Assembly: GCA_038148755.1 (NCBI GenBank)
Contig: JAYQWA010000008.1
Coordinates: forward strand, 1-64,000
DNA length: 64,000 nucleotides
Direction of reading: 5' to 3'
From: UBA5109 sp038148755
GTDB taxonomy: Bacteria; Pseudomonadota; Gammaproteobacteria; Pseudomonadales; Pseudohongiellaceae
The notes under the pieces were generated by a model. It made no database searches, was not told the DNA's origin, and saw nothing but the letters and a program-made list of their open reading frames with translations. The translations under genes and the position numbers were made by a program. Positions 24,827 to 32,298 of the stretch are shown here, piece after piece (within the stretch, counting starts at the first letter, position 1; each line of letters opens with the position of its first letter).

Positions 24827-26866
24827 TTATAACTCTGACCAGGCGTGCGGAATTACCTGCGGTTCAAGACTTTTGGTCAGTGTACAACGATTCTCTCCGA
24901 CAAAACCTGAAACATGCTGTAAGCGGTGACGCAATTTTTCTATTGCAGGCAGCTTTCTTAATACACGGTGATTTTTTACTTTCTGTTTCAGAAGTTCAGC
25001 CTGTAATGCCGCTACCGCCTGGATGTCTTCTGTGGAACTTGCCCCGGCATAAACGACAGCCAGCATAGCAGTCAGGGACTCGATTCGCTTACCGAAGATA
25101 AGCAAGGGGATCTGCGCCCGAGTCAGGGTTAACTGATAAAAAACATTCAAGCCTAAATAAGTCCACTTCTGATCCCGCAGCCGTGCTTCGGCATATTTGG
25201 CATAGGGTTTAAGACTTGCTGGAAGATTGGCATAACGTGGCCTACAGGCTGCAGGTAGCAGGCGCTTGGGCAGGCTGAGGATATCCATGATGGCATGTTT
25301 GATAATCCAGCCCAGCAATAACCATAAATCTTTTGACACAATTAATTTCAATAATGCTTTGCCGCTATGGACTGGAAATTTCGCAAAGGAGGTTAATCCG
25401 AGGCATAGAATTCGCTTATCCTCGGTAACAGGCTGACCCTGCTTATCAAGATTGATATCGTCCAGCACCTTTAGCAAGCCGGCCATATACCTGCCCACAA
25501 AACTGCCGGTGATTTCCCTGACCATCCCGAGAATAATCAGATCACTTTCGCCCTCAACAATATTGAAGGCATGGGCGGTTGCCCGTGTTGCACTGACGGG
25601 GGACTCCTCATTTAAACTGCGTCCGCCGATGACACGCTCAGCACAAGCTAATGATTCACTCAGAGAGCCTGCTGCCGCAGACTTTGTAATATCCCGTAAA
25701 CCTGACAGGTTGATATGCTGCTCGTTTTGCGACAGGGATAAATGACAAAGTGAACGAGACTGCAAAGCGCCTCCCAATATTTTGCCAATCGACAGTTGTG
25801 GCAGTTCATGCTTGATAACTTTACCGCCAACACCGTCACGTTGCCTGGCGTAATTGATTGCTTCACTTGCGTATAAACGCTGAAACCCTGCTGACATGGC
25901 AGACAACATACAACGCCCCATCGCCAGACTGTAAAACAATACTTCAAGGCCGTCTGCTTCTAGTCGTTGTGAACTGGGTATTGGGAAATTATCAAAACTC
26001 AGGCGTGAATTAATATTGGTCTGAAAGGCTTCTGTACCGGAAGGCTTGCAGGAAAATCCGAAATCAGCGTCTTCCCCTTTTTGCCTGTCAGCCTCCGGTA
26101 GCCTCACAATAAACAAGCCCAGTTCCCGAGAGTCTTTACCTAACCTGGCGACCACTGCTATCAAACCCCCATGTGTTGCGCTGGTGATATAAAGCTTATT
26201 ACTATCGCCAACACTAAAAAGCCGCCAACAATCATTTGCTTCATCAAGCTCAACATAAGTACTGACTTTCTTGGCATTAACGCCGACTTTTACTTCAGTT
26301 AGAGCAAATGCCATTAACTGACCTTCAGCCAGCAAGGGCAGGAACAGTGACTTTTGCTCATCGCTGCCATAGGCCATCAGACCACCGGCACCAATAGTGA
26401 GCTGCCCGGAAATTTCCACAGCAAGACCACCAAGTCCATTAGCGGCGATATCTTCCTCAAGCTCCGCCAGTTCCCTGTAACCTGAACCAGCTCCGCCAAA
26501 TTCCTCCGGAATGGTATAACCATAGACTCTGTAGTCATTCACCGCTGAACGCAGCTCATTTGATAATTTTCCATCTGCTGTAAAAGCCTGCCCCTGAGAT
26601 AAACAAGCTTTTGCTGCTGCAACTATTTCCTGCTTGTGATGATGACTTTGCTCTGAAGTGCTGGCGGGTATCATTTCACAACAGTCAGGTTGCGGCCCGT
26701 AAATCAGACGTTGCACCAGGCTGGTTGAACGCTTGCCACCACGAATGTCTGCCGCTTTCTCGGAGTTTTCTATGGCCGCTAGTTCTTTCGCATAATCCAG
26801 ATTGCCCGAAGCACGCAAGGCCCGGACACTGATTGAGTCATCGGCATTTTCTGTCTTTTTATTCAT
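24827..26866 (-). CDS. Acyl-CoA dehydrogenase-like protein with divergent motifs
   Basis: A 679-residue protein of the acyl-CoA dehydrogenase fold, nearest to the large FadE-type enzymes. Visible: YGYTIPEEFGGAGSGYRELAELEEDIAANG (N-terminal helical domain), FALTEVKVGVNAKK where canonical enzymes have TEPGAGSDA, KLYITSA for the KxYITN motif, INYARQRDGVGG, and NIVEGESDLIILG at the usual EG-T catalytic-Glu region. A C-terminal extension of about 200 residues is lysine/leucine rich. Loss of the GSD signature suggests altered FAD or acyl binding. It is divergent from the two MarR genes across a 45-bp inverted repeat, and ferulate clusters in some Pseudomonas carry an acyl-CoA dehydrogenase gene, so a role with aromatic CoA thioesters is possible. 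Confidence 0.72.
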   Translation of the reverse strand: MNKKTENADDSISVRALRASGNLDYAKELAAIENSEKAADIRGGKRSTSLVQRLIYGPQPDCCEMIPASTSEQSHHHKQEIVAAAKACLSQGQAFTADGKLSNELRSAVNDYRVYGYTIPEEFGGAGSGYRELAELEEDIAANGLGGLAVEISGQLTIGAGGLMAYGSDEQKSLFLPLLAEGQLMAFALTEVKVGVNAKKVSTYVELDEANDCWRLFSVGDSNKLYITSATHGGLIAVVARLGKDSRELGLFIVRLPEADRQKGEDADFGFSCKPSGTEAFQTNINSRLSFDNFPIPSSQRLEADGLEVLFYSLAMGRCMLSAMSAGFQRLYASEAINYARQRDGVGGKVIKHELPQLSIGKILGGALQSRSLCHLSLSQNEQHINLSGLRDITKSAAAGSLSESLACAERVIGGRSLNEESPVSATRATAHAFNIVEGESDLIILGMVREITGSFVGRYMAGLLKVLDDINLDKQGQPVTEDKRILCLGLTSFAKFPVHSGKALLKLIVSKDLWLLLGWIIKHAIMDILSLPKRLLPAACRPRYANLPASLKPYAKYAEARLRDQKWTYLGLNVFYQLTLTRAQIPLLIFGKRIESLTAMLAVVYAGASSTEDIQAVAALQAELLKQKVKNHRVLRKLPAIEKLRHRLQHVSGFVGENRCTLTKSLEPQVIPHAWSEL

Positions 26867-26934
26867 CGTTTTCTCTCTCGCTACTTTCAGGCAGAGCGTT
26901 CTTTGATAAAAACTTATGGCTTAACAGACCTGAA

Positions 26935-26979
26935 TTTTATAACATAAATGCTATATTATATAGCAATTATGTTATAAAA
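26935..26979. promoter_or_regulatory. 45-bp near-perfect inverted repeat between ACAD-like and MarR genes
   Basis: Arms 26935-26955 and 26959-26979 are 21 bases each and pair with one mismatch around a 3-base centre; each arm contains TTATAACATAA-type sequence. It fills the middle of the 119-base divergent gap, 7 bases from the first MarR start and 69 from the dehydrogenase-like start. The AT-rich centre (TATATTATATA) could supply -10 boxes in both directions. A MarR dimer site, possibly two overlapping ones, is the natural reading. Confidence 0.75.
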
Positions 26980-26985
26980 CAGACT

Positions 26986-27444
26986 ATGGCAAAAAAACCA
27001 CAAAAAGTTCAGAACCTGGAGCCTTTTAACCCGCTCGAGCCTTATTTGGGTTATCATTTACGCCGAATTTCAGCGGCTTCTATGACCAGCCTGGCAATAT
27101 CCCTGTCTGAACTGGATATTCGCCCCAGTGAAGCAACCGTTATTTTATTTGTTAAAGCAAACCCTGGTGTTCGTCAGAGTTTGATTGGAAAGCACCTGGG
27201 TATTCGCAGAGCCAATATGGCTCCCTTGATTGCAGTACTTAAAGAGAAGGGCTTGTGTGAAAAGATTCCCTTGGATGGTCGCTCCTCAGGAATTAAATTA
27301 ACTAAAGCAGGCATAAAGTATGCCGCCAGGATAAAAATCAAAATCCAGGAAAATGAAGAACGCTGCTTTGCTCAGATGGATAATAAAGTTCGCAGCGAAA
27401 TATTACAGCTATTAAGCTCCTTAAACCTTGAGTGGACAAAGTAA
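26986..27444 (+). CDS. MarR-family transcriptional regulator (single domain)
   Basis: A 152-residue winged-helix regulator of normal MarR length. EPYLGYHLRRISAASMTSLAISL gives the dimerisation helix, VRQSLIGKHLGIRRANMAPLIAVLKEKGLCEKIPLDGRSSGIKLT the recognition helix and wing (the DGRS tip is typical). MarR proteins repress until they bind an aromatic or CoA-thioester ligand; FerC, controlling feruloyl-CoA metabolism in Sphingobium, is the relevant known case. ATG 26986 is chosen over an upstream in-frame ATG at 26833 because the extra 51 residues would span the inverted repeat and overlap the divergent gene start. The double-MarR gene follows by 9 bases. Confidence 0.9.
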   Translation: MAKKPQKVQNLEPFNPLEPYLGYHLRRISAASMTSLAISLSELDIRPSEATVILFVKANPGVRQSLIGKHLGIRRANMAPLIAVLKEKGLCEKIPLDGRSSGIKLTKAGIKYAARIKIKIQENEERCFAQMDNKVRSEILQLLSSLNLEWTK

Positions 27445-27453
27445 AGAAGCCGT

Positions 27454-28389
27454 ATGATGACCGCGAAAGTACAAAGCAAAGCACAAAATATAGTGCAAAG
27501 CAGTGAATGCTTGTATGAGCCGCTCGAAGATCATTTGGGTTATCAGTTACGTCGGGCAGCTGTACTGTTACAGGCGGATCTCACAGAGACAATGAGGGAT
27601 CTGCAACTCATTCCGACAGCGGCCGCCATCATGCTTGTTCTGGCCAAAAACAAAGATATTATTCAAATAGAACTTTCACGCATTCTGGGCCTGCAACGTA
27701 CCAACGTTTCTCCATTGATAATTAATCTGGAAAAGCGTGGCTTACTCAGTCGCTCCTCCCATGATGGCAGATCACAATATTTACAACTGACGGAACAGGG
27801 CCTGGAACAAATAGCAAATATACAAACCCGGCTGGCGCAACATACAGAGCGCTGGTTCTCCCAACTTTCAGAATCTGCCATGTCAAACCTTGCAGAGGCA
27901 ATGGGATCTGCCCTGCAAAACCTCGACCAGCAGGCTGCAGGCTCAGGTACCGCAGGAATAAATGATCAAGTAAGCTATCAAATTCTTCGCACTTCCTCGC
28001 TGGCAATGAATAAACTGGTAAAGAGTCTTGCTCCGCTGGAACTTATTCCCAGTAACGCTTCAGCCATGCTCATGATTGCCAGCAACCCTGGCATAATTCA
28101 AAGTGACCTTGGACGCAGACTAGGCATTAAACGGGCTAACATCTCGACCATTATCAGTGATTTTAAGGAAAGAGGTTTTATTGATGTGCAATCAAAAGGC
28201 AGGGCACATTTATTATTTTTAAACGAGAAAGGACAAGCACTGGTACCAGAAATAAAACAAACGATGGATCGCCATGAACAAATTTGTTTCAGCCAGTTTG
28301 ATAAAATGAAAACCGAAGCGACAATAGCAGCCCTCAAATCTATCCGCCAGCAACTGAAAAAACATAAGCAGAAAGTACAAGCGCTTTAA
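27454..28389 (+). CDS. Tandem double-MarR transcriptional regulator
   Basis: A 311-residue protein made of two complete MarR units in one chain. Unit 1 (about residues 20-150): EPLEDHLGYQLRRAAVLLQ, IELSRILGLQRTNVSPLIINLEKRGLLSRSSHDGRSQYLQLT. Unit 2 (about 170-305): VSYQILRTSSLAMNKLVKSL, QSDLGRRLGIKRANISTIISDFKERGFIDVQSKGRAHLLFLN. They are joined by a Gly/Ala/Ser linker near residue 160. MarR proteins normally work as dimers of one 140-160-residue chain, so this could be a covalent pseudo-dimer able to bind asymmetric or double operators. The wing of unit 2 lacks the DGRS tip. Probably co-transcribed with the single MarR gene 9 bases upstream. Confidence 0.88.
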   Translation: MMTAKVQSKAQNIVQSSECLYEPLEDHLGYQLRRAAVLLQADLTETMRDLQLIPTAAAIMLVLAKNKDIIQIELSRILGLQRTNVSPLIINLEKRGLLSRSSHDGRSQYLQLTEQGLEQIANIQTRLAQHTERWFSQLSESAMSNLAEAMGSALQNLDQQAAGSGTAGINDQVSYQILRTSSLAMNKLVKSLAPLELIPSNASAMLMIASNPGIIQSDLGRRLGIKRANISTIISDFKERGFIDVQSKGRAHLLFLNEKGQALVPEIKQTMDRHEQICFSQFDKMKTEATIAALKSIRQQLKKHKQKVQAL

Positions 28390-28459
28390 TTAAAAACTCA
28401 TAACTTTGCCTTTAATATTTCTACAATATTTTTTTCTGCTGTTTAACTTTTTAGATATT

Positions 28460-29782
28460 TCAAGCTTCAGCTGCGACTGTGATACTTTCTTTTTTAAGGC
28501 TTAATAGCATAAGCGAAATAGCCGCAATTAATGAACCACATGCCATAAAGACAGCAACCGTCTGCAAGCCCAAACCAGCCTGAAACATGTAACCGGCAAT
28601 AATCGGTGACAGGAATGCGCCTCCCCTGCCTACGCCAATAGCAAAACCGGTTGCGGTAGCTCGCACATGCGTCGGGAATGAAGTAGCAACCAGGGCATAT
28701 AAACCAACAACACCAGCGTTAGTAAAAAATCCCGCGATAGCTGCTGCCATCGAAAGTGTTCCAAGCTCAGAATAACCGCTGCCAAAGACAATGATAAGCG
28801 GAAAAGAAAGCAGCATCGAACCAATAGTCAGCCAACGCAAACTGTAGCGTATGGCGATCAGGCCGAGTATTCCTCCACCGATAGCTCCTCCCAGATTGGC
28901 AGAAACCAATACTCTTGCTGCTGAACTGGGATCAAATCCCATATCGACAACAATGGAAGGTGCCCACTTCAGAATGAAATAAAAGGTGGCAATATGCATG
29001 AAATAAGCAATGGTTATCAGGATAGTGGTCCGGATTAAAGCCGGTTTGAAAATATCACCAATGGCATGGTTTTTTTCTTCAGCGGTAAGTGCCGGAAGTG
29101 CCTGGACCACTGAGTGGCCCATGCGTTCCAACGCTTTATTAATTTTTTCCAAGGCACCATGGGGCTGCTTATCGGTCAAAAATGCCGGCGATTCCGGGAC
29201 AAAAAACCAGACCAGCGGGATAAAACAGGCAGTGATGATGGCGCCAAATTCAAAAACGATATTCCAGCTGTTATTGACCAGCAATCTGGCGGATATTTCT
29301 CCGCCGACTATCGCGCCGATCGGATAACCAATTGCCATCAATGAAATACACAAGGTTCTGCTCTTTTTATTGGCAAATTCCGCAACGGTAGCATTAGTCG
29401 CTGCCAGCATGCCGCCGATACCCAGCCCGGTTATGACACGCCAAATTGATAACTCCATAATGGAGCTCGATACAGATGCCATAGCCATGCCTACAACCAT
29501 GAAAATGAGACAAATTAAAATCGTATGGCGGCGACCGATTTTATCGGCGAGACCACCAAGAGTAAAAGCACCGATACCCATGCCTAATAATTCCATCGAC
29601 AAGACTATACCCAAGGCACCACGCTGGACTCCCCAGTCAGCGGCTATTCCGGGAGAAGCAAAACTGATGGACTGAATATCAAATCCATCCAGTGCATTCA
29701 GACCTATCGTGATTGCTACCGTTAAAATCTGCAACCAGGACATCGGGTTATCATTCAAAATTGCTCTGGGATCTTGGCTCAT
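28460..29782 (-). CDS. Aromatic acid:H+ symporter (AAHS family, MFS)
   Basis: A 440-residue, 12-helix major-facilitator transporter of the PcaK/BenK/VanK-like AAHS branch, expected to import hydroxycinnamates or benzoates with protons. TIGLNALDGFDIQSISFASP in helix 1 holds the AAHS DGFD signature, and GGLADKIGRRHTIL the MFS loop 2-3 motif; FFVPESPAFL ends the first half. It is the last gene of the hydratase-lyase / CoA ligase / transporter set on the minus strand, 21 bases after the ligase, so ferulate or p-coumarate is the likely substrate. Confidence 0.88.
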   Translation of the reverse strand: MSQDPRAILNDNPMSWLQILTVAITIGLNALDGFDIQSISFASPGIAADWGVQRGALGIVLSMELLGMGIGAFTLGGLADKIGRRHTILICLIFMVVGMAMASVSSSIMELSIWRVITGLGIGGMLAATNATVAEFANKKSRTLCISLMAIGYPIGAIVGGEISARLLVNNSWNIVFEFGAIITACFIPLVWFFVPESPAFLTDKQPHGALEKINKALERMGHSVVQALPALTAEEKNHAIGDIFKPALIRTTILITIAYFMHIATFYFILKWAPSIVVDMGFDPSSAARVLVSANLGGAIGGGILGLIAIRYSLRWLTIGSMLLSFPLIIVFGSGYSELGTLSMAAAIAGFFTNAGVVGLYALVATSFPTHVRATATGFAIGVGRGGAFLSPIIAGYMFQAGLGLQTVAVFMACGSLIAAISLMLLSLKKESITVAAEA

Positions 29783-29803
29783 GATTTGCTCTCTTTTTTA
29801 TAA

Positions 29804-31285
29804 TTATTTATTTATTTGATCTGTAAGCGCTGACTTAACAATTTTGCCATTGGCATTTCTGGGCAAGGCATCAATTAAACTGACATGCTTGGGAATTTTA
29901 AATCGCGCCAGTTTGCCATCCAGGCTTTTTATTAAATCATCCAGGTCAATTTTATTTTCAGGCTTTGCCGCAACGACAAACAAATGCCCTACCTCTCCCC
30001 ACTTTTCGTCGGGTCTGCCTATGACAGCGCATTCTTTTATGGCCGGATTATGTGCCAGTAAAGCTTCTATTTCCCCAGGGTAGACATTTTCTCCACCGGA
30101 GATGTACATATCTTTCAAACGGTCAACGATCCAAAAATAACCTTCCTCATCACAAAGCGCAACATCTCCAGTACAAAACCAACCGTCATTCGTGAAGGCT
30201 TTGGCGCTGTCTTCCGGCCTGCGCCAGTATCCGGCGGCGACATTAGGGCCTTTTAACTGTAATTCCCCGGATTCGCCCGTTGGGCACGGCACCCCGTCAG
30301 TATTAGCAATTCGGGCTTTTACCCGCGATGTTGTAATTCCGACTGATCCAGGTCGAGCAGCAATTAAATCAATATCCACAGGCATGCCGAAAACGGTTCC
30401 TGCTTCACTCATACCGAAGCCATTTGCTACCGGGACCCCATCTGCAACCCAGTCCTGAATTTTCGCCTCTGCATAGGGTGCGCCTCCGGTGAAAAGCGCA
30501 GTTAGTCCCTTCAGCTTTTCCGGAGAATATGTCGGCTCGGCCTTGATTAAATCTGCCATGACCGGCACACAAAAATAATGGGTCACCGATAACTCTGGAT
30601 CAGCCAAACGACTCAGCGTCCGTGCCGGATCAAACCCATCGGACACAATAAAAGTAGCACCCTGATAAATCGCCGGACGTACCGCCGTGATCAATCCGAT
30701 AATGTGAAACATGGGCGCATCACTCATCACCACGCTGTGATTCTGCACACGACCAACCATCCCGAAGTTTATCGCTGTTTCAGCAAGATTATTTTCACTG
30801 AGCAAGGCGCCTTTGGGACGCCCGGAAGTGCCGGAGGTATATAAAATTAAAGAGGGCAAGTCGCTGTCAATCAAGGTATATAGCAATGCTTCAAGCGCAG
30901 CCGCCTGATTCAGGAAAGTCTGCAGATTCATGCCATCGATGCCTGTATTTTCGAGTAATTCATCACCAATGATGAGTTTGGGTTCGGCATCTTCGATCAG
31001 CGAATTGATCTCTGTTGCTGTCAGGCGCCAGTTAAGAGGCACATAAATAGCCCCAACGCGGGCACAGGCAAAGTGCAGTGCTATCAGCTCAACTCGATTT
31101 TTAGCAAGACAGACAATACGATCGCCCTGCATTACCCCATTTTTTTTAAGTGCAGTTGCACAACGACCACAAATCAGATCAAGCTCAGCGTAAGTCCATT
31201 GTCGCTCACTCGCCAAATCAATGGCGACTACCTTGTCTGCCTGATAGCGAGCCTGGAAACCCAGTAAATCTGCTGCACCATTCAC
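29804..31285 (-). CDS. Acyl-CoA synthetase, probable feruloyl/hydroxycinnamoyl-CoA ligase
   Basis: A 493-residue AMP-forming ligase that activates a carboxylic acid via an acyl-adenylate. Motifs: SLILYTSGTSGRPKGALLS (P-loop), NGFGMSEAGT, DGWFCTGDVAL, RLKDMYISGGENVYPGEIE and the C-terminal catalytic Lys in RNANGKIVKSAL. The sequence alone fits medium-chain and aromatic ligases; the adjacent hydratase-lyase and AAHS transporter make hydroxycinnamate the best guess (Fcs/FerA role). Starts at GTG 31285 and follows the hydratase-lyase by 15 bases. Confidence 0.86.
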   Translation of the reverse strand: MNGAADLLGFQARYQADKVVAIDLASERQWTYAELDLICGRCATALKKNGVMQGDRIVCLAKNRVELIALHFACARVGAIYVPLNWRLTATEINSLIEDAEPKLIIGDELLENTGIDGMNLQTFLNQAAALEALLYTLIDSDLPSLILYTSGTSGRPKGALLSENNLAETAINFGMVGRVQNHSVVMSDAPMFHIIGLITAVRPAIYQGATFIVSDGFDPARTLSRLADPELSVTHYFCVPVMADLIKAEPTYSPEKLKGLTALFTGGAPYAEAKIQDWVADGVPVANGFGMSEAGTVFGMPVDIDLIAARPGSVGITTSRVKARIANTDGVPCPTGESGELQLKGPNVAAGYWRRPEDSAKAFTNDGWFCTGDVALCDEEGYFWIVDRLKDMYISGGENVYPGEIEALLAHNPAIKECAVIGRPDEKWGEVGHLFVVAAKPENKIDLDDLIKSLDGKLARFKIPKHVSLIDALPRNANGKIVKSALTDQINK

Positions 31286-31300
31286 CTGGTTAGCCTGTCA

Positions 31301-32128
31301 TTAAGATTTTTTTTGTTTGGAGAGGTCATACGAGCCAAGTCCTGGCTTGTAAGATTTTTCATCGATAAATTGGCGGATACCTTCTTTACGTCCTTCATTG
31401 TCATAACTATTGGCAGCTTCCTGAGCACGAACCAGATAATCTTCAGCATTATCGTAAGTCATTTCTTTAACACGACGTACTGCATCTTTTGTTGCTTTAA
31501 GTGCGACCGGATTTTTTCCCAGCAACACATGACATAGCTCTGTAACTCGTGGCTTCAGCTGGTCAGCCGGAACCGCCTCATTGATTAGCTTCCACTCGGC
31601 GGCTTTTTTTGCATCTATATTTTCACCGGTCAGGGCATGGTACATGGCGTCACGCATCGACATCAGATCAATCGCCACCTTGGTTGCACCACCACCAGGT
31701 AAAATCCCCCAGTTAATTTCACTTAAACCAAACTTGGCTTCTTCAGAAGCAATTGCCAGGTCGCAGGCAAACAAAGGGCCATAACCGCCACCGAAACACC
31801 AGCCATTCACCATGGCGATAGTGGGTTTCTGATACCAGCGCAGGCGACGCCACCAGCCATAAGATTCACGTTGCGCCTTACGGGTGCCGCCAAGTCCGGT
31901 GGCTTCTGTTTCACGAAAGTATTCCTTCAAGTCCATGCCTGCTGTCCAGGCAGTCCCTTCACCGGTAAGAACCAACACGCCAACATCATCGTTAAATTCC
32001 AGCTCATCCAAAACCTCCATCATCCTGCGGTTAAGGGCCGGGCTCATGGCATTACGCTTTTCCGGGCGATTAAAACTGACCCAGGCAATTCTATCTTCAA
32101 TCACGAAGCTAACTGTATCTGCTGACAT
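31301..32128 (-). CDS. ech: p-Hydroxycinnamoyl-CoA hydratase/lyase (feruloyl-CoA hydratase-lyase)
   Basis: Crotonase-fold enzyme of 275 residues that hydrates feruloyl-, caffeoyl- or coumaroyl-CoA and splits it to the benzaldehyde (e.g. vanillin) and acetyl-CoA. Long stretches match Pseudomonas HCHL as I recall it: RPEKRNAMSP, TAWTAGMDLKEYFRE, PTIAMVNGWCFGGGYGPL, FGLSEINWGI (the catalytic Glu, E143 of HCHL) and EDYLV with the active-site Tyr. The position of HCHL Ser123 appears to be Gly here (GGGYGP against GGGFSP). First gene of the minus-strand operon; a perfect 16-bp palindrome lies 23 bases before its ATG. Confidence 0.93.
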   Translation of the reverse strand: MSADTVSFVIEDRIAWVSFNRPEKRNAMSPALNRRMMEVLDELEFNDDVGVLVLTGEGTAWTAGMDLKEYFRETEATGLGGTRKAQRESYGWWRRLRWYQKPTIAMVNGWCFGGGYGPLFACDLAIASEEAKFGLSEINWGILPGGGATKVAIDLMSMRDAMYHALTGENIDAKKAAEWKLINEAVPADQLKPRVTELCHVLLGKNPVALKATKDAVRRVKEMTYDNAEDYLVRAQEAANSYDNEGRKEGIRQFIDEKSYKPGLGSYDLSKQKKS

Positions 32129-32150
32129 GGCAATTCCTTTCTTATTTTTT

Positions 32151-32166
32151 TAACAATTAATTGTTA
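32151..32166. promoter_or_regulatory. Perfect 16-bp palindrome upstream of ech (candidate MarR operator)
   Basis: TAACAATTAATTGTTA is its own reverse complement and lies in the 170-base divergent gap between ech and the first esterase gene, near the ech start. A second short inverted repeat, ATAAC-N4-GTTAT, follows at 32173-32186. The ATAAC/GTTAT half-sites also occur in the arms of the 45-bp repeat next to the MarR genes, which links the two regions. Confidence 0.65.
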
Positions 32167-32172
32167 TCTATC

Positions 32173-32186
32173 ATAACCTTCGTTAT
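32173..32186. repeat. Short inverted repeat ATAAC-N4-GTTAT
   Basis: Five-base arms around CTTC, seven bases from the 16-bp palindrome upstream of ech. It could be a second operator half or part of the esterase promoter. Short enough to be chance. Confidence 0.3.
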
Positions 32187-32298
32187 AGTCTTGTTCAATA
32201 AAACTTTTTATCCCAAGGGCAAAAATGCCTGAATATTAATTCAAATAATAATATAAACTGTTTCAAGCCTGAGAGAACAATAAAAGAAGAGGTAGCAG

